Positions 10,711 to 21,961 of a DNA stretch of 64,000 nucleotides are shown here, piece by piece. The position numbers and the translations under genes were made by a program. Position 1 is the first letter of the stretch; every line of letters begins with the position of its first letter. The notes beneath the pieces are model-generated. The model was not told the origin of the DNA. It was given only the letters and a program-made list of their open reading frames with translations, and searched no databases. Source of the stretch: Gonatopus flavifemur (taxonomy: Eukaryota > Arthropoda > Insecta > Hymenoptera > Dryinidae); contig JAFFJZ010000016.1 in the NCBI GenBank assembly GCA_018340375.1, positions 6,951,372 through 7,015,371 on the forward strand, in the 5' to 3' direction.

Positions 10711-13700
10711 ATGGTCCCTAGCCAAAGGAAAGAATTATGTTCGAGCCAGGAACAACTCTTCGGGCTGATTTCTCGAGCCTATATTAATTTCACAAAGCGA
10801 GGAGGAACTCAGATGACTAAAGGCAGTTGTAAAGCCCGTTCCGATTCTCTTTAGGAGAAATGGTCAAAATTTGTGGCACAGCACGAAATGCTTATGGACC
10901 AATATGATGAGGACCAGCAGAAGGAAATCTCCTACTTCAAGGACGATGTGTTTGGGGGAGCGGAGGAAAACTACCTTGCCGACAAGGGCAAGTTCCTCGA
11001 TAGGTTAGGTACATACGCGGTTCCTGATTCCTCTCCTGCCGTGAGTCAGCTGAATACTAGCGTACATACTGGAAATCAAGTCCGTCATCAGCTCCCCCGA
11101 ATTGCTACTCCGGAATTTGATGGTGGTTATCAGAATTGGACTTCCTTCCGGGATCTGTTTACCTCTCTTATTGTTTCTAATAGTTCCCTCACGAATATCG
11201 AGCGTATTCACTATCTTAAAACCAGCCTCACGGGCGAACCTGCCCAGCTTCTTCGCAATATCCCTACGACCGTCGAAAATTTTGCTAGAGCTTGGAAAAT
11301 TCTGAACGACCGATACCAAAACACGTGCGTGCTAGTGAATGTTCAACTATCAGCCCTGAGTTCTTTGAAAGCCATGAGGGTCGAGTCCGCGGACGAGCTT
11401 GAGCGATTGCTTAACTGAACTACCGATGCGGTCGGTACACTAGAAGTTCTAGGTAGGCTGACGAACCAGTGGGATGATTGTCTGGTGCACATGACAACTC
11501 GTAGATTAGATCTGCAAACTCACCGCGATTGGGAAGACCAGCTAGAGCCCCAACAAGTCCCTCCATTATTCAAGGACCTACAAGAATCTCTCAACACGCG
11601 CTTAAGGACCTTAGAGTCATTAGAACCCCCCGGGAAACGTCAAACTAGTTATCATGCTACGCCTTCAGTTAGGCAGAGCACACTCTTCCCCTATCCACCT
11701 GAATTCTCGAATGCAGTGAGAGCACACGCCGTTATGAAAACTGCTGATCTCAAAGAAGGTAAAACTAGCGCACCAACCGCACGAAAATGCCCTTGCTGTC
11801 CATCATATCACTATATAGGTGCGTGCACATCGTTCAAGGACAGATCGCTAGCCCAACGGCGTGAATTCGTGCAGGCTAACGGCCTGTGCTTCAACTCCTT
11901 GGGGTTCCACCAAGTTCAAGAGTGTCGGTCGCAAACAGTTCGCCGACATTGCTTTCAAAGGCACCATTCTTTGCTACATGATACACAAATACTACGCGGG
12001 CGATAGCCTCGTCTTCTCATTTGGGGGAATCAGCTCAAGCTATTCCGCCAAATGGTGCGCCTGCGCCCCGCGATACACCCACTGTCAACACATTGGTTAG
12101 CAAAACCGTATTCCCTTCTACTTCCTCTGTTTTACTGGCCACTGCTGTGGTGGTTATTCATGGGAGAAACGGATATTTCTCACGCGCACGTGCGCTCATT
12201 GATCCTTGTGCAGAGACTAATTTCATATCCGAAGCGCTTATACAATCTTTGCACATGCCTTGACGCTCAGCTGCAGTACGTATCTCAGGGATTGCGGGGA
12301 AAGCATCCGAGGTTCCGCGCGGTGCAGTCGATTTCACCCTCGCTACAAACAATCCAGACTCTCAATTCAGCTTACAAATGACCGCTCTAGTTCTACCTCG
12401 GCTCACGGAATATGTTCCACCGCGTAGAACACAGGCATCCGCTTGGCCACATTCAGACGGCCTCCCCTCAGCAGATTCAGCGCTTGGTTCATCTCGGCCT
12501 ATTGACTTATTACTTGGGAGCCAAGTCTACGCGCTTTTACTGGAACCTGGATTAAGGACAGGCCCTATTGGTACACCCCTGGCGCAAGAAACCATTTTGG
12601 GCTGGATCCTTACCGGGCCCAGCTCGCAAACTCCTAGCTCTCCGAGTGTGGAGTCCTCTGTTGTCGGCTTCCCATGCACTATCGAGGATCCACTTCCGCA
12701 ACTACTCGACAGATTTTGGATTCAAGAAGAGATTCTGACTCCTGCTACACCAGTGCTCACAGCAGCCGAACAGCGCTGTGAAGGCCACTTCGCCGCCACG
12801 GCTTTCTGATGGCCGATACATTGTGCGGCTGCCGTTCACCGACGATCCTATAGATCTAGGCGAGTCAAAAAGCCATGCCTTCCGCACTCTCCAAAGCATG
12901 GAAAGGCGATTCCAGAGAAACCCCACGCTACCCTCCTCGTACTCAGCGTTTCTTAAGGAGTATCTACACCTCGGTCACATGGAAGAGGCCTTAACTGAGC
13001 GACCATCCGATTCATGTTTCTACCTTCCTCATCACGGAGTGGTGAGAGAATCAAGCTTTACCATCAAATTGAGGGTGCTCTTCAATGGCTCGCAAAAATC
13101 AGCCCCCGGATTCACCTTGAACGATTTCCTATCGACCGGTCTTAAGCTGCAAGCCGAGCTTTCTGGAACCTTGGCTCGTTGGAGGCTCTATAAAATAGTG
13201 TTCTCCGTCGATATCGAGAAAATGTTCCGCCAGATACTCGTGCATCCAGAGGACCGGGACTTTCAGCGAATCTTATGGCGAGAACATTCTCATCAAACCC
13301 CTCTAGTCTACCGCGTCAACACTGTCACTTACGGCTTGAGATGCGCTCCGTAAATAGCCTTACAAACGGTCAGGCAGCTTGCTCAGGACGAATCAGTTAG
13401 TTATCCTAACGCTGCATTGGCCATAGGAAACAACACCTACGTAGATGATATCTTCACTCGTGCCGCCGAAGTAGATTCCGCTTCAGCCCTCCATAAGGAA
13501 TTGATCAGTCTCCTCGCGGCGAGTGGATTTCCCCTGAAAAAGTGGATATCCAATTCCCCTCAACTACTCTCTTCCCTTCCGGAAGATTGGGTTGCTACGA
13601 AGCCTGGACTCTCGTGGCAAACAGAGCTCGCTTATCCCGCTTTGGGGCTCCAGTGGCATCCGAATTCTGCCGAGTTCTCGTTTCGCTCCAGTCCGCTCGA

Positions 13701-13766
13701 CTTTTCCACTGCGATTACTAAGCGTTCGGTGTTGACAAACATCTCCAAAGTCTTCGACCCTCTGGG
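10711..13766 (+). pseudogene. BEL-2 gag-pol, multiply disrupted and truncated
   Basis: The best start is the ATG at 10711, upstream of the longest open stretch, because the frame continues through a TAG at 10852. Gag carries the FDGGYQNWTSFRDLF block (about 11118-11160) that aligns with the equivalent FDGSYDNW block of BEL-1. It is stopped by TGA at 11416. A Cys/His zinc region lies near 11790-11850. A frameshift near 12000 is followed by the protease region, whose active-site stretch reads ALIDPCAE (near 12195) rather than D-S/T-G. More stops occur at 12261 (TGA) and 13351 (TAA), with a frameshift near 12795. The RT region retains the YVDD box (13439-13450). Homology ends at DPLG near 13763. 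Confidence 0.85.
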
Positions 13767-14215
13767 TTCCCAGTATCCCATCTTCGAAAAAAAATGAAAC
13801 TGTGGGAGGGGTATTGGTTTTGCATTTTGAAGGATTCTGAAACGATTGCAATGAACCGGAATCAGAAGGAACCCGTTTTTTCACTACTAAAGTTTACTAC
13901 ACAACACACATTTCCATTTTCATTTATTCTACACGTCCACTCATGAATACAAAAGAAAACAATATCAAACCGTTCTGCACTAATTTGCACATGGGAATTG
14001 GCCAGGATTCAAGTTGAGACGTGTATTACAAATTCCTGTTCGCAAAATATTACCGCAATATTTCAGTGTGATTCATGATACATCATCGACACTGTAATAT
14101 TGCAGTGATATTACATCGAAATATATAATATCGTAATATTGCTGCAATATTACATTAGGATTTGTAATATTACGTCAATATTGTAATATCGATGCAATAT
14201 TATGTGCTGTGTGGG
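13767..14215. repeat. AT-rich block of degenerate palindromes, likely MITE
   Basis: From about 14040 the motif gTAATATTgc-gcAATATTAC recurs at least six times in alternating orientation, giving a strongly self-complementary stretch. Its right edge (gtgctgtgtgggg, 14203-14215) resembles the end of the foldback element near 39144 (gtgctgtatgggt) and abuts the truncated LINE at 14216. A matching left end was not located. The segment 13767-14040 shows no gene. Confidence 0.5.
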
Positions 14216-14810
14216 GACCCTCAGCTAGCCAGAACCCCTGTTCGATCTCATCTCCTACCCTGATCCTAACCTTCGTTTCTCTATACATACCTTTAATCCT
14301 GCTAACGAATCCCTCACTCATAACTTTTTTCCCCATATTGTCCCATGACTTTCCTCTATCTATTGTGTCAAACGCTGATCTCAGATCCACAAACGAACCT
14401 ACCATTCCTCCCTCCTCCTTCGCGACTTCTCTTCCTATCAGATAATTGATAACATCAATATTGTCCATTGTACCCATATCCTTCATAGAACCTGTTTGGT
14501 TATCTAGAATGATCCCTTTGTTCTTCATCTCCTCTCTCAATCTATTCGTCAATATTGTTGCATATATCCTATATAAAGAGGTCATCATTGTCACCCCTCT
14601 GTGATTTTCAACTCCATCTCCCTTTCCCTTTTTTCACAGGAACGACTAACCCTCCTCTCCAATCATCCAGCATCTTTTGTCTCTTCCAAACCTCACTACA
14701 TATTCCGAACACAGCTCTTGTCACTCCTCTCCCTCCCCATAACCATACCTCATTCGGCAGGTTATCAATTTCCGCCGCCTTATTTTTCTCAAGTTCTCGC
14801 ATCACCCTAT
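14216..14810 (-). pseudogene. LINE reverse transcriptase, partial
   Basis: Two frames read in order on the minus strand. The first covers 14805-14608 (EIDNLPNEVW, then a DWRGGLVVP fingers motif). The second covers 14594-14216 (SLYRIYATILTNRLREEM, SFVDLRSAFDTIDR with the first catalytic Asp). A frameshift lies near 14600. The sequence ends at the point where GVRQG-type and YxDD motifs should follow. Confidence 0.85.
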
Positions 14811-15462
14811 TTACCTCTCTCTCGCTAATTTCTTCTTCGATCCACTCCCTCTATCTCTTCCCCTCTTAATTTCTTCTCCCTCACTCTTGACAAACCTGCT
14901 CCTAATCTCTCTCCTACCCCTCCTAATAACTTCTGGAAATGATTTTTCCATTCATCCATACTATCCCTCTTCATCCCATGCTCTCATCCACCCCCCTTTC
15001 TCACTTCTTTCTTTATTGACAATTCTCCATACTTCTCCTTGTGATTCCGCCTTTCCCACCTCTTTGATATGATTCTTCCTCTCTTCTTCTTCTTTCCTTC
15101 ACATTCATCCTTTCATATTTTCAATTCCTCTCTAAATTCTGTCCTTGTCCCCTTATTCTTTCTCTATGTTCTCATGGCTCTTCTCGCTTCCTTTTGGAAG
15201 TTTCTACATCCCTCATCCCACCATTTACATCTCATGATACCTTTTTCTCCTTATTCTTCCATTTAAGTGATTTTTCATTCTCTCTTCCAAGTTCCTCAAC
15301 ATCTTTCCTATGCAACCCTCTCCCATCCCTTCATTCCATTGATATCTTATTTCACCTCTCATTCATCCATTGAAGTGATTTTTTAATTCCCTGTTCCAAG
15401 TTCCTCAACATCTTTTCGATGCAACCCTTTTCCATCCTTCATCCCTCCATTCCATTGATATA

Positions 15463-16203
15463 TTATTTCACTCCTTCCTCTGACCGGTCCATAATCTTTC
15501 TCACGGTCTTCTCCTCTCTCACTCTTCTCTGTAGTCCTTTCTCTCCCAGGAATACCGTCAATGATCTATGATCCGACTCTATCTTCTCTCTATCCCCTAT
15601 TACATAGTCTATCACCGTATCCCCTCTCGCCCCATTATATGTGTATTCTCCTTCACCATCCCCTTTTTCCGCCCCATCCATGATCCCCCATCCCCCCTCC
15701 TCTATAGCCTTTAACAGAATTCTTCTTTCACTATTTATCTTTTGCTCTCTTAATCTCCTCTTCTGGAATATTCCTCTCCCTTCTAGCCCACCTCTTTCTC
15801 CGGTTCTCGCGTTGGAGTCCCAACTCACTATGTTCCTCTCCTCTCTTCCTATTCCCTCAAACATTTCTTCCATTTTCTTAATTTTCTTTTCTACGCATTG
15901 ATTCACGTATACTCCCACTATGCTCCATTCCTCACCCTGCCATTTCATTCTTCTCATCATCATCCCTCCTTCATAAGATTCCTTTGTATTATCTGACACC
16001 TCTTCTATCTCCTTTCTGATTCCCATCATTATCCCTCCTATCGCTCTTCCTTTTTTCTCTGTTCTACTGGCCATTTGTATCTTCCAATTAAAATCTTCTG
16101 ATAAATTCCTCTGCACTTCCACCCAATCTTTTTCCTCGACCCAAGTTTCCACCACGTCCCATCTTTCTATATTCCCATTCAAATCCCCTTTTTTTCCTCT
16201 CAA
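15463..16203 (-). pseudogene. LINE endonuclease domain, partial
   Basis: A 246-residue open frame matches the second half of an exonuclease-endonuclease-phosphatase fold. Recognisable motifs are VETWVEE (near residue 20), WDSNARTG in the position of the usual GDFNAR (residues about 128-135), a TYNGARGDTVIDYVI block and SDHRSLTV near the C-terminus. The first residue of the GD box reads W-D. Upstream endonuclease sequence continues in another frame (16297-16088), so it is frameshifted. Confidence 0.8.
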
Positions 16204-16303
16204 TCACGCCACGTCCCGAAGTCCTATCTTCAACTCCAGCTCCGTCTACTTCCGCTATCACCTCTAATCTCCTCTTTTTTCCTCTGTTTTCCATCATTCT
16301 TCC

Positions 16304-17690
16304 TCAAAAATTCATCCCGTTCAGTTTTTCCCACCTAACAGCTCTTCCGTTCACCCTTAGTTTCCTACATTTCACAATCACATTGTCTCTCTTCTCCGCT
16401 GTCTCTCTGCGCGCCTCTTGCACTCCTCTTTCTTCCACTGTCAAATCTTCATCTAAAAATATCCTCGTCCCCTTCAGAGCTGCCCTTCTCCCCACTGTCT
16501 CACTCTCATCCCCAATGCTCTCCATCTCCAGTATAACTATTCTACTTCCTTCCTGCCCCGGAAATGTTGCATTTTTGATCCCGTTCGGCATCCTTAATCG
16601 CTCTCTTAGCACCTCAGTAGGCACTTCCGTTGCTGTTTTTTCATTTCCAATACCCCTGATTACAATATTCTCCTTTCCCTCTCCTGCCTTTCCAAATTCT
16701 TCCCCATGACTCTAATTCCTTTTATCATTCTTATAATCCCCCTCTGCTCTTCACATCTCACAGCACCTCCCTCCCCACTCCCGGTCGGGATTTCCTGTAA
16801 TCCAATTTTCTTATCAATTCCCTCTAATTCTTCATTTCACTTCTTCTCTAATTCTCCCCCCTCATCATTCCTCACTCCCTCGCCTTTCTTAATCCACTCC
16901 TCCATCCTCTTTTCTATCTCCCCTGCTCTATCGTCAATCCTCAACTGCATGATCTCTATCAACATTTCCCTAATATCTCCTCTCCGCCTTCGCGTTTCTT
17001 CTTTCATTTTCTTTCTTTCTTTCTCTCTCTCTCTCTCTGTCTCTCTATTGCATTGATCTCCTCAAATTCCTCCACCATCTCCCTCTTCATTCTACTCATT
17101 TCTTCTCTTATATTTTCCCAGTCTCTCCCTACCTTCTGTGAAGATCTGCTCACATTCGCACTTTTATTGAATGCTTTTGATTCTTCCGAATCCTCTTCCC
17201 TTTTCCCCTCTCAAATCTCTTCTTTTCACTAGTTGAACCATATCTCTCTCTCATAATGCTTTCCATTTTGCCTTCAGGCGTGAGAAACTTCTCCATTCCC
17301 TCTTGATCCCCCATTTCCCATCAATTTTCCTCGACCTTTGAAACCTGCAACACCCTAACTTTCACTGTCAACTCTCTCTCTTTTGCCTCGCCTGCTCTTA
17401 CCTGAGCTCCTTTATCAGCCCTTCTGCTCACCTCCCAATGTGTTCCTCTGTTTCTCTACCTACCCATTGCCTTTTATAGATTTCGCTAGTTGTGTCAATG
17501 AACAACTATATAGCCTTCCCCTCCAGAATATTTTTTCCAGAATATTAATCACCCACAATTTCAAACTCTGCTATTGTGCTTCTATTCCTGCACTGAAAAT
17601 TTCACCTTCACTCTCACACTCCCCTAGCCTCTTCGATAATCTCTTCCACTCATTGCTTCCCCTATATTGCACTTTTCTCTAATCACAATT
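16304..17690 (-). pseudogene. LINE N-terminal (ORF1-like) region
   Basis: The clearest part is 16624-16304, which encodes RIVILEMESIG and LKGTRIFLDEDLTVEERGV. This RNA-binding-like block precedes the endonuclease in many insect LINEs. Upstream, fragmented charged frames extend to about 17690 and would form coiled coils. Several stops are present. The 5' boundary is estimated from where the purine-rich coding texture ends. Confidence 0.6.
17010..17047. repeat. Pyrimidine microsatellite (ttctttc/ct)n
   Basis: A short (ttct)n run leads into (ct)n and tctgtc within the LINE N-terminal region. It is consistent with slippage in repetitive Glu/Arg codons on the minus strand. Confidence 0.8.
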
Positions 17691-18057
17691 CAGTTTTTCA
17701 TTTGGATCTAATCAATACCTATTCTCTATGCTACTTTCCGACCGGAAGTCTCCCACTAGTCAATAGTATTGAGAAAAATTGTGCGAAATTTGATGGAGGT
17801 CGGATGGTTAGTCTTTGAGAAATCGTGACTACTGACCTCAAAAAAGTGATTTCGAGGAAAACGCGCTCAAAGTTTCAGGTACATATAAAACGTACACACG
17901 TTCAATCTCAACAAAAATTTGTGAATCAATAAATATATATTCTGTAAGAGCCCCATTAGCACAACAAACAATAAGAACGTAGGAAGTTTTGTTAGGGTAG
18001 ACGATATAGCGATACCGACGCAGATACTGTATATATACCGCAACGCTCTCTATAGTG
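17691..18057. other. Unassigned spacer
   Basis: This AT-rich spacer lies between the LINE 5' side and the Transib-type end. No ORF, inverted repeat or pol III box was recognised. Confidence 0.4.
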
Positions 18058-18505
18058 CACAGTGGGCCAGGTTACACTAAACACTGGTCAAAATTCAGAA
18101 TGTCGGCAGAATCGTTTGAAACCTGGTGTAAAAGTTTTTGGGGTCGCTGATCACGAATCTGGAATCAAATTTTGGAAATTCGAGATGGCGGATCCAATAT
18201 GGTGGATTGAGATTCCAAAATACACCAAATTTCCTCGGAACTCTCCACTCAGTGGTTTTTTGGGGTCGCTGATCACGAATCTGCAATCAGATTTTGGAAA
18301 TTCGAAATGGCCGATCCAATATGGCAGATTCAAATTTCAAAATACACAAAATTCCTTCGAAACTCTCAAATCAGGGGTTTTTTGGGGTCGCTGATCACGG
18401 ATCTGGTGTCAGATTCCAAAAATTCAAAATACTCAATCCAATGGTAAGGGCTCAAATTTCAGAAATTTACGAAGTTACCTTCAAATATTCGTTGAAAGCG
18501 CTCAA
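18058..18505 (+). mobile_element. Lone Transib-type end with subterminal repeats
   Basis: The segment begins cacagtgggccagg, close to the termini of the complete Transib element at 49810-55335, and 23 bp after the heptamer it has an A-rich run (tcaaaatt). It is followed by three copies of the 121-122-bp repeat (ggggtcgctgat at 18140, 18262 and 18384), the same family found inside that element. No transposase and no second end were found nearby, so this is a terminal remnant or a single-ended derivative. Host DNA resumes somewhere near 18500. Confidence 0.65.
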
Positions 18506-18865
18506 ATCTAGATAATATTTCTGCGCGAGAATCAATTGGATTTGATCATCATCAAGCCTTCATTGTAGGACAGTTTCACTCTCAAAAAGTAGACGATGTC
18601 ATCGAAAACAGATGAGAATAGGAGTGAAAGTCGATAAATAGCAGAAGATCCTACTATAACATTTGGGAACCTCAATTCAATATTGCAAAAAACCATCTCC
18701 AAAAAGTGATATATACATGTACCACTGTGACGCGAAGCGTCCAAAACTTCACGAGAAATTCTGAAATAAATCGGAGTATATTCTCTGATGATTTTTATGC
18801 ATTTTTTGTTCTTCGCAGTTCTCTGCAAAAGGTTGTGGTTTTTGATGAGAAAACCTGGAATGGTA
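18506..18865. other. Unassigned spacer left of mariner-1
   Basis: Minus-strand and plus-strand ORFs of 80-100 residues exist here but show no domain or motif I recognise. The stretch ends at the TA (18864-18865) flanking the DD41D element. Confidence 0.4.
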
Positions 18866-19475
18866 TAAAGGGTGTCCCATTACAATATTCAAATGAAAAT
18901 ATCTCAAAAACATGCATCTTAAACCAAAAGTACATCATACCAAAGTTATGATACAAAGAGGGGGCCACAAAACTTCGATATCAGTTTCATCATAGATGAC
19001 GTTATGATCGATTAAAATTGGGGCCAACATCATTTTTTTCAACGGGAACCCCCACTTTCTATTGCATATCTTGATTCTACGCGAAAAACTGGGTAACTTT
19101 TGCTCGGAACGTTTCTCTAAATCTTCGAAGATGGCGCCACAATCGATGAAAAATAAAGTCCATGAAACAATATGCGGATATCTTGTGGAATGCATCGAAG
19201 AGCCGAAATATCTCATTCGAATGTTGTTGTTAAGAGAGGGGACGACACAATGGCGATATCAGTCCCATAGTAGATGGCGCTGTGGTCGGTAAAAATGAGG
19301 TCAACTTCGATTTACCAAATGGAAACTCTCACTTTTTGTCGCATATCATGATTCTACGCGAGAAAAAGAGGAAGTTTTGTTTGAAACATTTTTCCTAAAT
19401 TCTTCAAGATGGAAACGGTGGGAAATGAGGTTGATGAAAAAGTTTTACTGCATTATGTGTGAAGCAACGCTCAAC
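18866..19475. repeat. Left inverted repeat of Mar-1
   Basis: Pairs with 21014-21622 over its whole length with scattered mismatches. Internally it consists of two diverged copies of one block (about 18962-19132 and 19238-19411). Each copy contains a gatatcag, an atgattctacgcga-like and a ttcttcaagatgg-like segment, so the arm itself arose by tandem duplication. Confidence 0.9.
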
Positions 19476-19670
19476 TCTTGAAGGTTTTGTTTTCATCTTC
19501 CGAGAATTGCGGTGTGACAAATTCCCATATTACCTCCTCCCCTTCCTCCCCCGCTCATCAGTAGGTCGTGGGCATCAGCGTCACCCAATGTGCACCCCGA
19601 GGAGGTTGCGCGATCGGAATTTGCACATCATTATCGCCCTAAGAAGGGCGGATTGTCTAGAATGGATTGC

Positions 19671-20759
19671 CTAGGTTTGCCTTCGAGACTTCACAAGATG
19701 TTCAAAATGACCACCGTTTTGCTGATGACAAAATCCAATTTTTTTATGAAAGTTGAGCACAGTTGTTTACAACACACCAGGTGTTATTGCTGCGCATGCT
19801 CTTCTTCTTCGAATTTTCATGTCATCGCGTGTTGTAGGAAGTTCGCGGAATACAGCATCTTTTATGTAACCCCACAAAAAAAAACCCGGCGACGTCAAGT
19901 CTGGCGAACTGGGTGGCCATCAAACAGGTCCTCCATGGCCAATCCATTTCCTTGGGAATTTCTGATCCACAAAATTCCGTACATTCCGCGCGAAATGAGG
20001 AGGTGCTCCATCCAGTTGAAACCACATTGTTAAACTTGGGTCGAGGCTTAAGTCTCCCATCAGAGGAGAAAGTTCATGCTGTGAGAAGCGAATATATCCC
20101 ACGCTACTAAGGTTTCCTTCAAAAAAATATAGTCCTATGATTTTGGAATCTACAATTCCACACCAAACGTTGACACTCCAACAGTGCTGATGGTTTACCG
20201 TACGAACCCAGTGAGGGTTCTGAGCACCCCCATTATGACTATTGTGACTATTCACAATTCCTACACTTTGAAATGTTGTCTCGTCAGAGAACATAACGCG
20301 TTGAAAGAAAGTAGGGTCTTCCCCAATTTTACCCTGGGCCCATGTGCAGAAGTTCATCCTTGCTACAGAATCCTCAGCTGTCAACGATTGCACTGAACAG
20401 ATGTGGTACGGATGATATTGAACTGATGGTGTTAACATGTGGTGAACTGTGGATCGGGGAATCCCGGTTGCTTTCTCAATATCCCGAACACTGGTATGAG
20501 GATTGATGTGGATTAATCCCAGCACAAGAAGCAATCTCTCATCAGGCTCATTGTTATCATCACAAACTTTATTGTCTCTTTTTCGTTCCATAGAACCTCG
20601 ACGCGCACGTTGTTCGACAGATTGGATAGTGACATGAGATGGACACCTTCGATTCGGGAAACGTCGTTCAAAAATTCGTACAGCTCTGAGATAGTTTCCC
20701 TGCGCTTCACCGAGGCACAATAGAATATCAACAATATCGTTTAGGGTGTGATCTGACAT
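19671..20759 (-). pseudogene. Mar-1 transposase, inactivated
   Basis: The start is the ATG at 20759. An N-terminal helix-turn-helix region with FPNRRCPSHVTI is followed by the first catalytic Asp in MFSDETTF (near 20280) and the second in QLDGAPPHF. A premature TGA at 19920-19922 interrupts the last third. Reading past it, the third catalytic position reads SPG instead of SPD, so that Asp has become Gly. A second stop is at 19767-19769, and the typical C-terminal GGHFEHL block ends near 19680. The protein is therefore doubly inactivated. Confidence 0.88.
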
Positions 20760-21013
20760 GATATTTAGTCGTCAAATAATGTGTTTCTTCCAAATAGCGA
20801 CAGAGAACTGGATGATTTTGAAATGCATATTTTGTACGGGATTCCAATGGAAATCAAAACAATAATGATTTCAGAGGGGAAATCGAACGCAAAACACTAT
20901 GAATGTCGTTCCCAAAACATTGAATTAAAGTCATTTACAATGTTTTGGACATGACATTTGTTCTGTTTTGTGTTCGATTTCTTCTCTGAAATTATTTTTG
21001 TTCTGATTTGTTT

Positions 21014-21622
21014 GTTGAGCGTTGCTCCACACATAATGCAGTAGAACTATGCCATCAACCTCATTTTCCACTGTTTGAACTTCGAGAATTTAGGAAAAAT
21101 GTTTGAAACAAAACTTCCTCATTTTTCCGCGTGGAATCATGATATGCGATAAGTAGTAGGAGTTTCCATTGGAAAAATTGAAGTTCACCTCAGTTGCACT
21201 GACCACAGCGCCATCTACTATGGAACTGATATCGCCACTGTGCCGTCCCCTGTCTCAACAACAACATTCGAATGAGATATTTCGGCTCTTCGATGCATTC
21301 CACAAGATATCCGCATATTGTTTCATGGACTTTATTTTTCATCGATTGTGGCGCCATCTTCGAAGATTTAGAGAAACGTTCCGAGCAAAAGTTACCCAGT
21401 TTTCCGCGTAGAATCAAGATATGCAATAGAAAGTGGGGGTTCTCGTTGAAAAAAATGATGTTGGCCCCAATTTTAATCGATCATAACGTCATCTATGATG
21501 AAACTGATATCGAAGTTTTGTGGCCCCCTCTTTGTATCATAACTTTGGTATGATGTACTTTTGGTTTAAGATGCATGTTTTTGAGATATTTTCATTTGAA
21601 GATTGTAATGGGACACCCTGTA
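21014..21622. repeat. Right inverted repeat of Mar-1
   Basis: Reverse complement of the left arm. The pairing starts at gttgagcgttgctccacac (21014) and runs to gggacaccctgta (21622). Confidence 0.9.
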
Positions 21623-21655
21623 TATACAAGGGGATTTGAAATTCCCGTAACTTTT

Positions 21656-21793
21656 GGATGGGGGCCGAATCAACGAGAGGACAAATCAACGTAACCATTG
21701 GTTAAAAAGGAAGAGATATGTAATGTATGATGTCTCATTCTTCCCAACTAATGGTTCCGTTGATTTGGTTTTTCGTTGATTTGGCCCCCATCC
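21656..21793. mobile_element. hAT-type MITE, copy A
   Basis: The ends are ggatgggggccgaatcaacg and its near-complement cgttgatttggcccccatcc. The 8-bp target duplication is taactttt (21648-21655) and taactttc (21794-21801). At 138 bp it cannot code. The same element occurs at 45485-45595, also with an 8-bp duplication, which is diagnostic for hAT-type insertion. Confidence 0.85.
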
Positions 21794-21961
21794 TAACTTT
21801 CTTGGGAGCAGATCCCTGATGAAATTCATAAACCGATTCGTCCTTGCGCACAATGCTCTCCGACATATAATTTCAGAGATATAATCAATTGGAGTTGACT
21901 AATCATGAAGTGGATCCATTGGTCATCCAAGAGCGGCATAACAGGACAAGAGAGGAAGCTA

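Larger units (their letters stand above)
8356..13766 (+). mobile_element. Second BEL/Pao element, 3'-truncated (BEL-2)
   Basis: This is a diverged BEL element on the same strand as BEL-1. A probable 5' LTR (8356-8783) is followed by a primer binding site like that of BEL-1, a very long leader and gag-pol. Homology stops within RT just after the DPLG motif (near 13763), so RNase H, integrase and the 3' LTR are missing. GC is visibly higher than in BEL-1. It interrupts the LINE at 7276-8355. Confidence 0.82.
14216..17690 (-). mobile_element. APE-type LINE, minus strand, 3'-truncated
   Basis: Read on the minus strand the order is a basic, coiled-coil-rich N-terminal region (17690 to 16304), apurinic-type endonuclease (16203 to 15463) and reverse transcriptase (about 14810 to 14216). 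The plus strand looks extremely pyrimidine-rich because the N-terminal region is rich in Glu, Lys and Arg codons. The RT is cut before the YxDD box at 14216, where the AT-rich palindromic block begins. No poly-A tail or target duplication is visible. Confidence 0.85.
18866..21622 (-). mobile_element. DD41D mariner-type transposon with 0.6-kb inverted repeats (Mar-1)
   Basis: The termini are taaagggtgtccc on the left and the complement of tacagggtgtccc on the right. TA lies on each side (18864-18865 and 21623-21624), the usual target duplication of Tc1/mariner elements. Inverted repeats of about 610 bp flank one transposase gene on the minus strand. Two Asp residues of the catalytic triad are in place and the third position is 41 residues after the second, a spacing that I recall for the rosa and Visitor groups of the Tc1/mariner superfamily. 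Confidence 0.9.

Noticed and set aside
13767..14215. 3' LTR of BEL-2
   Set aside because: No similarity to 8356-8783. BEL-2 simply ends within RT.
14209..17682. Many plus-strand Ser/Pro/Leu-rich ORFs
   Set aside because: Shadow frames of the purine-rich minus-strand LINE coding region.
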